Source: an uncultured Rikenellaceae bacterium
GTDB taxonomy: Bacteria > Bacteroidota > Bacteroidia > Bacteroidales > Rikenellaceae
Direction: 5' to 3'
Assembly (NCBI GenBank): GCA_944321925.1
Contig: CALUND010000010.1
Span: 1-64,000, forward strand
Length of the DNA stretch: 64,000 nucleotides
Positions 7,782 to 15,587 of the stretch are shown here, one piece after another (position 1 is the stretch's first letter; each line of letters starts with the position of its first letter). A program made the position numbers and the translations under genes. The notes below the pieces were generated by a model. It was not told where the DNA came from, made no database searches, and saw only the letters and a program-made list of their open reading frames with translations.

Positions 7782-7828
7782 GCTTTGGGAGCAGGGGGTC
7801 GTGGGTTCGAATCCCGCTACCCCGACCA
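7782..7828 (+). other. Attachment-site remnant: 3' half of tRNA-Pro(TGG)
   Basis: The sequence holds a Pro anticodon loop (TTTGGGA), the anticodon-stem 3' side, a complete T-arm (GTGGG TTCGAAT CCCGC), the acceptor 3' side TACCCCG, discriminator A and encoded CCA. The 5' half is missing: upstream of 7782 the sequence is AT-rich element DNA. This is the 3' duplication left when an integrase inserts at a tRNA gene; the intact tRNA-Pro should lie at the other end of the element, left of this window. Confidence 0.85.
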
Positions 7829-7832
7829 ATCA

Positions 7833-7864
7833 AAAAAGAGTTGCATCAATATGCAACTCTTTTT
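7833..7864 (+). terminator. Terminator after the tRNA-Pro remnant
   Basis: A perfect 14-bp inverted repeat (AAAAAGAGTTGCAT / ATGCAACTCTTTTT) with a 4-nt loop and a terminal T run. It would have ended the original tRNA-Pro transcript. From here to 7964 nothing else is seen. Confidence 0.8.
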
Positions 7865-7964
7865 ATTTCCCCCACACGCCGGACTTGAAATAACTTTGCA
7901 GAACGACGACTATCCGGCCCACGATCCTACAAAAACCGCACGCACCAAACACCCTCCCGATTGC

Positions 7965-8585
7965 CTAATTTCCCAAAAACGGCGCCAATACCTGTCGCAA
8001 ATCCTCCTTCGGAGCCGGACGATAGGTCTCAAACCCCAACTCCCGGCCTATCGCCACGTTCCGTTCCGCATCATCGATGAAAAGCGTCTCCTGGGGGATG
8101 ATTCCGGAATCGGCAATCATCTTCTCGAAAATGGTCGGCGAAGGTTTCATGTCGTGCATGGCATAGGAGAGGTAGACCTTCTCGAAGTAGTCGGCCGACG
8201 ATCCGCCACGCCGACACAACGAGTGGGCATCGATGTAGGGATAGACGATCTCGTTCGTGTTGCTGAGCAACAACACCCGATAACGACGCCGCAATTCGGC
8301 CAACAGATCGAGTTTATAATCGGGAATCGGATCGATGAACGAGACGCAGGCGGCATGAATCTCGGCCGAAGAGGTATTACGTCCCGATTGTGCCCGCACA
8401 TAGTCGCAAAACTGTTCGCCGGTGATCAGGCCCAGCTCCAATTGTTCGAAAATACCCCGCGGATGCCACGAATCGACCAACGAAGCCATCTCCGGAAATC
8501 CCAACCGGGAAAAGGCCGAAACGCATCTCCGGGGATGCAGATCGACGAGCACGCCGCCCATATCGAAAACAAGGTTCTTTATCAT
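7965..8585 (-). CDS. HAD-superfamily phosphatase (YihX-like)
   Basis: A 206-residue HAD hydrolase. Motif I is VFDMGGVLVD (nucleophile Asp near 8, with Gly at the +2 position as in the DxGNV/DxGGV subfamily), motif II LLLSNTNE near 105-112, motif III Lys in HDMKPSP, and motif IV FIDDAERN near 170. An alpha-helical cap lies between I and II. The substrate cannot be told; YihX relatives act on sugar phosphates. It is the last gene of the four-gene operon with the dehydrogenase, flavin oxidoreductase and 5-alpha-reductase, 18 bp after the dehydrogenase, so it may be a passenger or act on a pathway intermediate. Confidence 0.85.
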   Translation of the reverse strand: MIKNLVFDMGGVLVDLHPRRCVSAFSRLGFPEMASLVDSWHPRGIFEQLELGLITGEQFCDYVRAQSGRNTSSAEIHAACVSFIDPIPDYKLDLLAELRRRYRVLLLSNTNEIVYPYIDAHSLCRRGGSSADYFEKVYLSYAMHDMKPSPTIFEKMIADSGIIPQETLFIDDAERNVAIGRELGFETYRPAPKEDLRQVLAPFLGN

Positions 8586-8603
8586 GATGATCTACATTTT
8601 TGT

Positions 8604-9407
8604 CTATTTCTGAAACCGTTTCGTCCACCTGCGACACAGACGCACCATACCGGCTGGCATCAAACAGAGACCGGGAAGTGCCAAGCGATTCAATACCCCC
8701 GGTATACACTTTTTCTTCCCGGCGAAAAGGGCCTTCAGGGCTATTGCAGCCGTCTGTTCGGGCGTCATGAGGACTCCCACCTTCCGTCCCAACTCCTGAT
8801 AACGGGTTGCAAGACCGTAAAGGCCGGTCGTCACCCCGGCTGGCAACACCACCGTAACGCCCACGCCTTTCTCGCGCAATTCGGCCCACAATGCCTCGGA
8901 AAAGCTTTTCAAATAACCTTTCGTCGCGCTATAGAGGGCCAGTCCCGGCCACGGCATCCAAGCCGAATAGGAGGAGAGATTGAGTATCCAACCATGTCCG
9001 CGGGCAGCCATATCCGCACCGAAAAGACGACACAACAACGTCGGTGTGGTCACATGCAGTCCGAGCATCGTACGAATACGCGTCAGGTCGGTCTCCGCCA
9101 CATCGCGATAGATGAACATGCCCGCATCGTTGACCAGGACCTCCACCGTCAAACCCTCCCCCTGACAAAGGGCATAGAGCCTCTCCGCCTCTCCGTCCGC
9201 CGAAAGATCCATCGCTACGGTACGCACCTCCATCCGGTATTGCACAAAAAACTTGCGCTGCGCAACAAGAAGCTCCTCCGGATCGTTGCTCACCAGCAAC
9301 AAATCGTATCCCCTGCGCGCCAAGCCTTCGGCCAGCGCCAGTCCGATACCGCTGCTACCGCCCGTCACAAGGGCCGTCTTCCTCCCTGCATCCGCTGCAT
9401 GTTTCAT
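8604..9407 (-). CDS. Short-chain dehydrogenase/reductase, candidate 3-hydroxysteroid dehydrogenase
   Basis: A 267-residue classical SDR. The nucleotide site is TGGSSGIG at about 15-22, the NNAG-type motif reads VNDAG near 92-96, and the catalytic Ser is near 145 with YSATK (Tyr about 159, Lys about 163). A hydrophobic C-terminus ends in a basic helix, as in DltE/HSD17B12-like SDRs. The ATG at 9407 lies 2 bp after the stop of the flavin oxidoreductase, giving tight coupling. Together with the two upstream reductases it could act as a 3beta-hydroxysteroid dehydrogenase on bile acids or steroids. The SDR call is certain; the substrate is inferred from context. Confidence 0.85.
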   Translation of the reverse strand: MKHAADAGRKTALVTGGSSGIGLALAEGLARRGYDLLLVSNDPEELLVAQRKFFVQYRMEVRTVAMDLSADGEAERLYALCQGEGLTVEVLVNDAGMFIYRDVAETDLTRIRTMLGLHVTTPTLLCRLFGADMAARGHGWILNLSSYSAWMPWPGLALYSATKGYLKSFSEALWAELREKGVGVTVVLPAGVTTGLYGLATRYQELGRKVGVLMTPEQTAAIALKALFAGKKKCIPGVLNRLALPGLCLMPAGMVRLCRRWTKRFQK

Positions 9408-9409
9408 TT

Positions 9410-10639
9410 TCAAGGCTCCTTTTCCAACTCCTGCAGAATGCTTTTCGGCAGATCGGGGCAGTGCTGACAGCACTTCATATCGATCGAATACATCCGGGCG
9501 ATGCAATAGTTGCGATGGTTGCAATGGCTGCGACAGCCGGCACCCTCCCTGCGCATCCGCTCGACGAAATCGGGTTCATTCACCAACGCCCGGGCCATCT
9601 GCACCAACTGGAACCCGCTGTTCAGCACCCGATCGGCCCCTTCGCGACTGACAATGCCCCCGACATAAACAAGGGGTCCCTTCAACGCCTCACGGAAACG
9701 GAGCGCATCCTCCAGGAAGTAGCACTCCCGGAACGGTACCGAAGGGATCATCATCCGCCCGAACATCCGAACGCCCCACTTCAGCCACCAGCAATCCATG
9801 TAGTGGGTCAACGTTCGGATCGGCATCGCCCCGCGCATCACCTGCATCGGCGCCCGACTGACAAAACCGGCACTCAACACGATGCCGTCGACTCCGAACC
9901 GCTCGATCTCACGGGCGATCTCGATGCTCTCCGGGATCTCGATTCCTCCCCGGAAACCGTCATACATATTGTGTTTGACCAGCACCGCACAACCGGTCGC
10001 CGCCGCGGCCTCCATCACCTCCTGCAGACACATGCGCATGAAGCGCATCCGATTCTCCAACGAACCGCCATACGCATCACGACGATGGTTGGTATAGGGC
10101 GAAAGAAACTGACTGATCAGATAACCGTGACCGGCATGCACCTCCACACAGTCGAATCCCGCTTCGCGCGCCAACCGGACTGCACGGCCGAAAGCCTTCG
10201 CCAACTCCACGATCTCGCTCTCGCGCAGCGCCCGAACGACCGTCGGCGAATAGATGTTGATGCCTCCCGAGGCCGAAACGGGCATCTGTCCCGCCGTACG
10301 CCAATGGGTCATGTTCCCGCAATGGCCGATCTGAATCGATGCGGCTGCACCCTCCGAATGAATCGCATCGGTAATCTCGTGAAGGGCCGGTACAATTTCC
10401 GGGCGCAACCAAAGCTGACGCTCGAAAGAGAGACCGCTACGCGCCACGGAAGCATAGGCCAACGTGGTCATACCGATTCCGCCACGGGCAACACTCACAT
10501 GATAGTCGCGCAGCTGTTGCGTGGGACTGTAACGATCGCCCATGCTTTCGAAGGCGGCAGAACGCACGGTCCGGTTGCGCAGGGTAACCGGGCCCAACTT
10601 ATAAGGGGTAAAAAGTATCGAGTTTTCGGAAGGTTCCAT
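9410..10639 (-). CDS. NADH:flavin oxidoreductase (Old Yellow Enzyme family), candidate 5-beta-reductase
   Basis: A 409-residue FMN-dependent TIM-barrel protein. It begins with LFTPYKLGPVTLRNRTVRSA, has the active-site segment HAGHGYLISQFLSPYTNHR at about 168-186 and YGGSLENR after it, and a C-terminal flavin-site region GGIVSREGA. The tail (about 365-400) carries a cluster of cysteines (CRSHCNHRNYC, then CCQHCPDL) reminiscent of the Fe-S site in 2,4-dienoyl-CoA reductase and BaiH/BaiCD relatives, but the protein lacks their long C-terminal NAD domain. It sits between a 5-alpha-reductase-family gene and an SDR, as 5BR-type genes do in Odoribacteraceae and Parabacteroides. Substrate inferred. 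Confidence 0.87.
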   Translation of the reverse strand: MEPSENSILFTPYKLGPVTLRNRTVRSAAFESMGDRYSPTQQLRDYHVSVARGGIGMTTLAYASVARSGLSFERQLWLRPEIVPALHEITDAIHSEGAAASIQIGHCGNMTHWRTAGQMPVSASGGINIYSPTVVRALRESEIVELAKAFGRAVRLAREAGFDCVEVHAGHGYLISQFLSPYTNHRRDAYGGSLENRMRFMRMCLQEVMEAAAATGCAVLVKHNMYDGFRGGIEIPESIEIAREIERFGVDGIVLSAGFVSRAPMQVMRGAMPIRTLTHYMDCWWLKWGVRMFGRMMIPSVPFRECYFLEDALRFREALKGPLVYVGGIVSREGADRVLNSGFQLVQMARALVNEPDFVERMRREGAGCRSHCNHRNYCIARMYSIDMKCCQHCPDLPKSILQELEKEP

Positions 10640-10658
10640 AACGTTTCAGGGCTTTTCA

Positions 10659-11423
10659 TCAGTAAATAAACGGGATGATCCGTTTGCGGTGCAGGCTGCG
10701 GAACTCATCGCCGAACTCCGTCTCGTATCGACGACGAATCGCATCGGCCCGCGGTGCGAGATTCGCAAAGGTCCACCAGGCGAAAACCGCTCCCGAGAGA
10801 CTCCAGGTCAGGACGGCGAATCCGATCCACTCCACCAGCTCCCCGAAATAGTTGGCCGAAGAGACATACCGGAACATTCCTCCTTGCGGAATATAGTGGC
10901 GCGTATCGCCCGGTTGGCGCAAGCCCCGAATGATGGCATCCGAGTGCTGGTTGACAGCCATGCCGAAGAAAAAGAGCAAGGTCCCGACGATAAATTGCGG
11001 CGTCAGGAACCACGACGTCGGATAGGCCGGTGAAAAATAGAAAATCCATCCGCCCTGCATGAAGGCGTTCATCGTATTGAACAACGCCCCCATCGCCACG
11101 ATGGCGATCGGCATCCGGCCCTTTCCCCGAATCAGGCAGGGAAAGACGAACGAACGGATGAAATAATGGGTCTGGAAAAAGAGGAAGAAGACCAACGGAA
11201 CCGCTTGCCACGTCCGCTCCGAGAAGAGCCAGAGCAACGTCATCGCCACGAAGACGGGCGATTCCATAAGCACCCACCCCCACCTGTTCGGAAGCGACGG
11301 ACCCCACTTGGCGCTGTAAAAAACGCCGTATCCGGCACGCACATAATAAAGAGCCACGAATACGAACAGCCCTATCACTGCCATGACGTAGAGAAAAATG
11401 CGAAAAGATTCTGCCGTTATCAT
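10659..11423 (-). CDS. Steroid 5-alpha-reductase family membrane protein
   Basis: A 254-residue integral membrane protein with about seven hydrophobic segments. The SRD5A signature occupies the C-terminal half: NQHSD (Asn about 158, Asp about 162), LRQPGDTRHYIPQGGMF, VSSANYFGE (Asn about 191, Glu about 195) and a final YETEF-x-DEFRSL and R-x-IIPFIY. The catalytic-type Glu is present in LMESP (about 54). It would use NADPH to reduce a delta4-3-oxo ring. Bacterial members in gut Bacteroidales convert 3-oxo-delta4 bile acids to allo forms. It is first in an operon of four genes, with 19 bp to the next. Confidence 0.9.
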   Translation of the reverse strand: MITAESFRIFLYVMAVIGLFVFVALYYVRAGYGVFYSAKWGPSLPNRWGWVLMESPVFVAMTLLWLFSERTWQAVPLVFFLFFQTHYFIRSFVFPCLIRGKGRMPIAIVAMGALFNTMNAFMQGGWIFYFSPAYPTSWFLTPQFIVGTLLFFFGMAVNQHSDAIIRGLRQPGDTRHYIPQGGMFRYVSSANYFGELVEWIGFAVLTWSLSGAVFAWWTFANLAPRADAIRRRYETEFGDEFRSLHRKRIIPFIY

Positions 11424-11485
11424 TCCTGCAATCGATTTTCAGATTCACGCGGAGCCGAACCGAAGTCCGATCCGAACGGATTATG

Positions 11486-11493
11486 CAAATATA
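11486..11493 (-). promoter_or_regulatory. -7 box of the steroid-reductase operon promoter
   Basis: The minus strand reads TATATTTG, an exact TAnnTTTG, about 62 bases before the 5-alpha-reductase start. No clear -33 TTTG partner was found, so activator dependence is possible. Confidence 0.5.
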
Positions 11494-11635
11494 GAACTTT
11501 TTTCATGAGGCCGCACTCCTTTTCGACCGTTTGAAGAAAACTCTCATCGGATCGGCCTCCCCGGGAAATGGCACGTTTTATGGATGCTACGGAGGATACG
11601 AAAATATCATCTCGTTTCACAAAATCATCAAAACC

Positions 11636-13087
11636 ATGAAAGAAAACACCACAACCAAACGGGCTACGATCGAGACCGCCGTATTCGGCTCCGAAACGAT
11701 GCTTGCCCCGGCTCCCACCGACACCATTCCCCGTCAACCGACCACGCCGGAGATCGCCTATCAGATGGTCAAGGACGAAACGTTTCCACAGACGCAACCC
11801 CGCCTGAACCTGGCCACCTTCGTCACCACCTACATGGACGAATATGCCACCCGCCTGATGAACGAAGCGATCAACATCAACTACATCGACGAGACGGAAT
11901 ATCCGCGCATTGCCGTCATGAGCGGTCGCTGCATCAACATGCTGGCGAACCTCTGGAACTCGCCGGAAAAGGCTCAGTGGAAGGCCGGCGCACTGGCCAT
12001 CGGCTCCTCCGAGGCCTGCATGCTCGGCGGCGTAGCGGCCTGGCTGCGCTGGAAACAGAAACGCAAAGCGCAGGGCAAACCGACCGACAAACCCAATTTC
12101 GTCATCAGTTCGGCCTTCCAGGTGGTCTGGGAAAAATTCGCCCAACTCTGGCAGATCGAAATGCGACAGGTTCCTCTGACGACCCGACACACGACTCTCG
12201 ATCCGGAAGAGGCGCTCAAGATGTGCGACGAGAACACGATCTGCGTCGTGCCGATCGAAGGCGTCACGTGGACCGGGCTCAACGACGACGTCGAAGCCCT
12301 CGACAAAGCCCTCGATGCCTTCAACAAAAAGACCGGATACGACATTCCGATCCATGTCGATGCGGCCTCGGGCGGCTTCATCCTGCCCTTCCTCAAGCCG
12401 GAGCAAAAATGGGATTTCCGACTCAAATGGGTTCTCTCGATCAGCACCTCCGGACACAAATACGGATTGGTCTATCCGGGTCTCGGCTGGGTGATCTGGC
12501 GCGATAAGAAATACCTTCCGGAAGAGATGGCCTTCAGCGTCAACTACCTCGGTGCCAATATCACGCAGGTCGGACTCAACTTCTCCCGTCCGGCAGCTCA
12601 GGTACTCGGACAGTATTACAACTTCATCCGGCTCGGATTCGAAGGCTACAAACAGATTCAGCAAAACAGCATGGAGATCGCCCGCTACTGCCACGAACAG
12701 ATCGCCCGCATGGCTCCGTTCGAGAACTACAGCAAAGAGGTGGTCAATCCGCTCTTCATCTTCTACATGAAACCGAACTACCTGAAGAGCGCCAAATGGA
12801 CACTCTACGATCTGCAGGCTCAACTGCAACAGAGCGGCTGGATGGTTCCGGCCTACACGCTCCCGGCCCAGTTCGAAGAGTACGTAGTGATGCGTATCGT
12901 GGTACGTCAGGGCATGAGCCGCGACATGGTCGACATGCTGCTCACCGACATCCGCAATGCCGTAGCCGAACTCGAAAAGCTGAAATATCCCACCTCCACC
13001 CGACTGGCGCTCGACAAGCACGAACCGGTCAAAGGAAAGGTCTTCACGCACACGCACGACTGCGCACACTGCTCCGGCAAAAAATAG
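11636..13087 (+). CDS. gadB: Glutamate decarboxylase
   Basis: A 483-residue PLP-dependent decarboxylase that converts glutamate to GABA while consuming a proton. Family landmarks are NEAININYIDETEYP in the N-terminal part, GSSEACMLGG, the substrate-site HVDAASGGFILPF and the PLP lysine in SISTSGHKYGLVYPG (Lys about 275). The C-terminus ends in a His/Cys tail (THTHDCAHCSGKK). The start at 11636 gives the usual GadB length; the 35-codon upstream extension lacks family similarity. No glutamate/GABA antiporter (gadC) is adjacent, which is unusual for an acid-resistance locus. It is divergent from the steroid-reductase operon. Confidence 0.95.
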   Translation: MKENTTTKRATIETAVFGSETMLAPAPTDTIPRQPTTPEIAYQMVKDETFPQTQPRLNLATFVTTYMDEYATRLMNEAININYIDETEYPRIAVMSGRCINMLANLWNSPEKAQWKAGALAIGSSEACMLGGVAAWLRWKQKRKAQGKPTDKPNFVISSAFQVVWEKFAQLWQIEMRQVPLTTRHTTLDPEEALKMCDENTICVVPIEGVTWTGLNDDVEALDKALDAFNKKTGYDIPIHVDAASGGFILPFLKPEQKWDFRLKWVLSISTSGHKYGLVYPGLGWVIWRDKKYLPEEMAFSVNYLGANITQVGLNFSRPAAQVLGQYYNFIRLGFEGYKQIQQNSMEIARYCHEQIARMAPFENYSKEVVNPLFIFYMKPNYLKSAKWTLYDLQAQLQQSGWMVPAYTLPAQFEEYVVMRIVVRQGMSRDMVDMLLTDIRNAVAELEKLKYPTSTRLALDKHEPVKGKVFTHTHDCAHCSGKK

Positions 13088-13167
13088 TCCGGCAGCCCAC
13101 GATGCGGCAACAGGTTCGAATCGTTACCGCGACATGATGAACATCGACCCATTTTATCTATTGTTCT

Positions 13168-13296
13168 ATGGAAAAGAGTAAAAAGAGCGGGTGCGGCTGC
13201 GGCAGCAGTTCCACCCCCAAGACGAAAACCTCCGCACAAGGAGGCAAAACACCCACCGGAAGTGCTCCGACAACCGCACAAGGGGTGAAAAAGTAG
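13168..13296 (+). CDS. Tiny Cys/Gly/Thr-rich protein (42 residues)
   Basis: An ATG at 13168 opens 42 codons: a Lys/Ser N-terminus, a CGCG motif at residues 9-12, then a Ser/Thr/Pro/Gln/Gly-rich low-complexity tail ending VKK. It is 80 bp downstream of gadB on the same strand and is followed after 30 bp by a strong terminator, so it is probably co-transcribed with gadB. The paired cysteines could bind metal, like the CHCSG tail of the GadB encoded next to it. No family recognised; length alone cannot exclude a chance frame. Confidence 0.45.
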   Translation: MEKSKKSGCGCGSSSTPKTKTSAQGGKTPTGSAPTTAQGVKK

Positions 13297-13326
13297 TTCT
13301 TTGCGACGTCCGTCGCACATGGAAGA

Positions 13327-13362
13327 GGGATCTTTCCGAAAGGGAAGATCCCTTGTTCTTTT
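13327..13362 (+). terminator. Terminator after gadB and the small gene
   Basis: GGGATCTTTCC pairs with GGGAAGATCCC (one G-U) around GAAA, followed by TTGTTCTTTT. Confidence 0.75.
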
Positions 13363-13502
13363 GTCCGGAAACGTTCTTCGTTTCTTGCTTCGTCCGCCCA
13401 CGAACCTCTCTGAATGCCGGAACCGCCAACCGAACAGCTCAAAAAAAATACTTTCTGGCCATCGAAACGACAATTCCCCGCTGTTTTTTCGCCGGCAATG
13501 TA

Positions 13503-13510
13503 TATATTTG
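13503..13510 (+). promoter_or_regulatory. -7 box for the C1 peptidase gene
   Basis: TATATTTG, an exact TAnnTTTG, lies 113 bases before the start codon, implying a leader of about 105 nt. Confidence 0.45.
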
Positions 13511-13623
13511 TCAACGAAAGAAACGACCCCGGAAAAACGGACTCCTCTCCCGACCGTCTTTCCCGCAGTCGCTTCCTCAAACCCGAAAAATTCATTCAAT
13601 TTTTAACCTGCAAACCATACAAA

Positions 13624-14805
13624 ATGAAAAAACTCATCGTTTCAGTCGCCGTGACACTTCTCTGCTTCACGGTTTCGGCCCAAGAAGAGGGGTACAAATT
13701 CACCGACACCCAAACCGTACCGGTGACATCGGTAAAGAATCAGGCCAGCAGCGGTACTTGCTGGAGTTTCTCCGGCCTCGCTTTTCTCGAGAGCGAAATC
13801 TTAGCCCAAGGCGGTCCCGAGGTCGATCTGGCCGAAATGTGGATCGTCCGCAACGCCTATTTCGAACGGGCCGTGAAATATGTCCGCATGCACGGTAAAG
13901 CCAATTGCGCCGCCGGCGGAGCCACCCACGACGTATTCAACATGATCCGCACCTACGGCATCGTACCCGAAGAGGTCTATCCGGGTCTCAACTACGGCAC
14001 GGACCTCCACAAACACGCCGAAATGGATGCCGTCATCAAATCCTACGTCGATGCGATCGTGTCCAATCCAAACAAAAGCCTGACTACCGCATGGCAGGAG
14101 GGACTGAATGCCATTCTCGATGCTTACCTCGGCAAATGTCCCGAAACCTTCACCTATCAGGGCAAAGAGTACACCCCGCAGAGTTTCGCTGCTTCGCTGG
14201 GCGTCGATCTGGACGACTATATCTCGATCACCTCTTTCTCGCACCATCCCTTCTACGAAACATTCGCGCTGGAGGTGCCCGACAACTGGGCGTGGGGACT
14301 CTCCTACAACCTGCCGCTCGATGAGTTCATGAAGGTCTGCGAAGCGACCGTAGAGGCCGGACATCCGGTGCTCTGGGCTTCGGACGTGAGCGAAAAGGGA
14401 TTCGCGTGGAACAAGGGTTTGGCAATCGTTCCCGAAGCCGACACGGAGAGCATGGAGGGAACCGAACTGGCCAGATGGGTGGCCCTCAGCCAGGCCGACA
14501 AGGATCGGGCTCTCTACAAATTCGACAAACCGGGCAAAGAAAAGGTAATCACGCAAGAGTTGCGTCAGGATGCGTTCGACCGGTATGAGACGACCGACGA
14601 CCACGGCATGGAGATCGTTGGCCTCGCCGTAGACCAGGCCGGCAACAAATATTTCAAGGTTAAAAACTCCTGGGGCGTCGGCAACCACATCTACAAAGGC
14701 TATTTCTACGCCTCCTACCCCTTCGTGGCCTACAAGACGACCAACATCATGGTCAACAAGAACGTACTGCCCAAAGAGGTGAAAAAAGCCTTGGGCATCA
14801 AATAG
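13624..14805 (+). CDS. Secreted C1-family cysteine peptidase (aminopeptidase C/bleomycin hydrolase-like)
   Basis: A 393-residue papain-fold peptidase with a Sec signal peptide (MKKLIVSVAVTLLCFTVSAQ). The active-site Cys is about residue 46 in SSGTCWSFSG, the His about 327 in DDHGMEIVG, and the Asn about 348 in VKNSWG. The insertions between Cys and His fit the bleomycin-hydrolase branch (self-compartmentalising aminopeptidase), but a signal peptide points to periplasmic or lipid-free export, as common in Bacteroidales. The start at 13624 is chosen because it begins the signal peptide; the longer frame reads through the promoter. Confidence 0.92.
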   Translation: MKKLIVSVAVTLLCFTVSAQEEGYKFTDTQTVPVTSVKNQASSGTCWSFSGLAFLESEILAQGGPEVDLAEMWIVRNAYFERAVKYVRMHGKANCAAGGATHDVFNMIRTYGIVPEEVYPGLNYGTDLHKHAEMDAVIKSYVDAIVSNPNKSLTTAWQEGLNAILDAYLGKCPETFTYQGKEYTPQSFAASLGVDLDDYISITSFSHHPFYETFALEVPDNWAWGLSYNLPLDEFMKVCEATVEAGHPVLWASDVSEKGFAWNKGLAIVPEADTESMEGTELARWVALSQADKDRALYKFDKPGKEKVITQELRQDAFDRYETTDDHGMEIVGLAVDQAGNKYFKVKNSWGVGNHIYKGYFYASYPFVAYKTTNIMVNKNVLPKEVKKALGIK

Positions 14806-14832
14806 TCCCGAAACCGAGACATTCCACCATAA

Positions 14833-14868
14833 AACGGCCGGTCACCCGAACTTGAGTGACCGGCCGTT
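14833..14868. terminator. Bidirectional terminator between the peptidase and ridA
   Basis: A perfect 13-bp inverted repeat, AACGGCCGGTCAC / GTGACCGGCCGTT, with a 10-nt loop, between two convergent genes; T-rich stretches are short on both sides. Confidence 0.7.
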
Positions 14869-14919
14869 CTGTCTTTGGAAGAGAGGCCTTTCCAACCTCC
14901 TCCCCGAAGATTCACGCTC

Positions 14920-15294
14920 TTACTTTACCGCTATGGTCTCGATCTCCACCAAAGCTCCCATCGGCAGCTTGGCTACCTGGAAGCAGGCACGAGCCGGCAT
15001 ATCGACCGTATAATAACGGGCATAGATCGCGTTCATGGCACCGAAATCGTTCATGTCGGCCAACAACACGGTAGTCTTAACCACATCGGCGAACGTATAA
15101 CCTGCCGCCGTAAGGATGGCTTTCACATTTTCCAGCACCTGCACCGTCTGCGCCTCGATGCCTTCGGTCATCTTGCCGGTTGCAGGATCGAGCGGAATCT
15201 GTCCCGAAATGTAGAGCGTACCGTTCGCTTCAACAGCCTGCGAATAGGGTCCGACCGCCTTGGGCGCGTCGGGAGTCGAAATAATTTTTTTCAT
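14920..15294 (-). CDS. ridA: RidA family enamine/imine deaminase
   Basis: A 124-residue trimeric cytosolic enzyme that hydrolyses reactive 2-aminoacrylate-derived imines. The family pattern is complete: PDAPKAVGPYSQAV, YISGQIPLDP, the central VLENVKAILTAAGY, and the active-site Arg in PARACFQVAKLP followed by VEIE. The ATG at 15294 gives the standard RidA length; the 40-codon upstream extension is not conserved-looking. It is a single gene convergent with the C1 peptidase. Confidence 0.95.
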   Translation of the reverse strand: MKKIISTPDAPKAVGPYSQAVEANGTLYISGQIPLDPATGKMTEGIEAQTVQVLENVKAILTAAGYTFADVVKTTVLLADMNDFGAMNAIYARYYTVDMPARACFQVAKLPMGALVEIETIAVK

Positions 15295-15587
15295 CTCAAA
15301 CAGTATTTTGGTTCGATATTCGTTACTTAATCGGAGACTTGCGAACCCGACAACGGGAACCCGAAAATCCGAATGTCGGCCACAGGTCTCATCTGCCCGG
15401 TAAAAATAGTGCAAATAGGGATCAGATACAAACGGTTTCGTCTCCTCATTTGCCCCGATAAGAAAAAAACAGGCCTCGATCTTCCGATTTCACCACCGAG
15501 CACGAAAGATCGATGCGGAAAAATAGATAACTTTGTAGCCTCCCCTGCGGGTGAGGATTCGAAATAAATTGATTGATTCGACCGACT

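Larger units (their letters stand above)
1..7828. mobile_element. Right-hand part of a prophage-like integrative element inserted in tRNA-Pro(TGG)
   Basis: The stretch holds an integrase next to a duplicated tRNA 3' end, followed leftward by excisionase-like, replication (DUF4373, DnaB) and small-terminase-like genes, a toxin-antitoxin pair and an XRE regulator. This order is typical of Bacteroidales temperate phage early regions. The element continues beyond the left edge of the window, so structural genes, if any, are unseen. The integrase lies about 180 bp from the tRNA remnant, and chromosomal housekeeping genes begin immediately to its right. Phage, phage satellite and non-conjugative integrative element are all still possible. 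Confidence 0.8.

Noticed and set aside
7785-9467. 560-codon plus-strand open frame
   Set aside because: It starts inside the tRNA-Pro remnant and runs antisense to the HAD and SDR genes.
11420-13069. 549-codon minus-strand frame opposite gadB
   Set aside because: Shadow of gadB with no recognisable domain.
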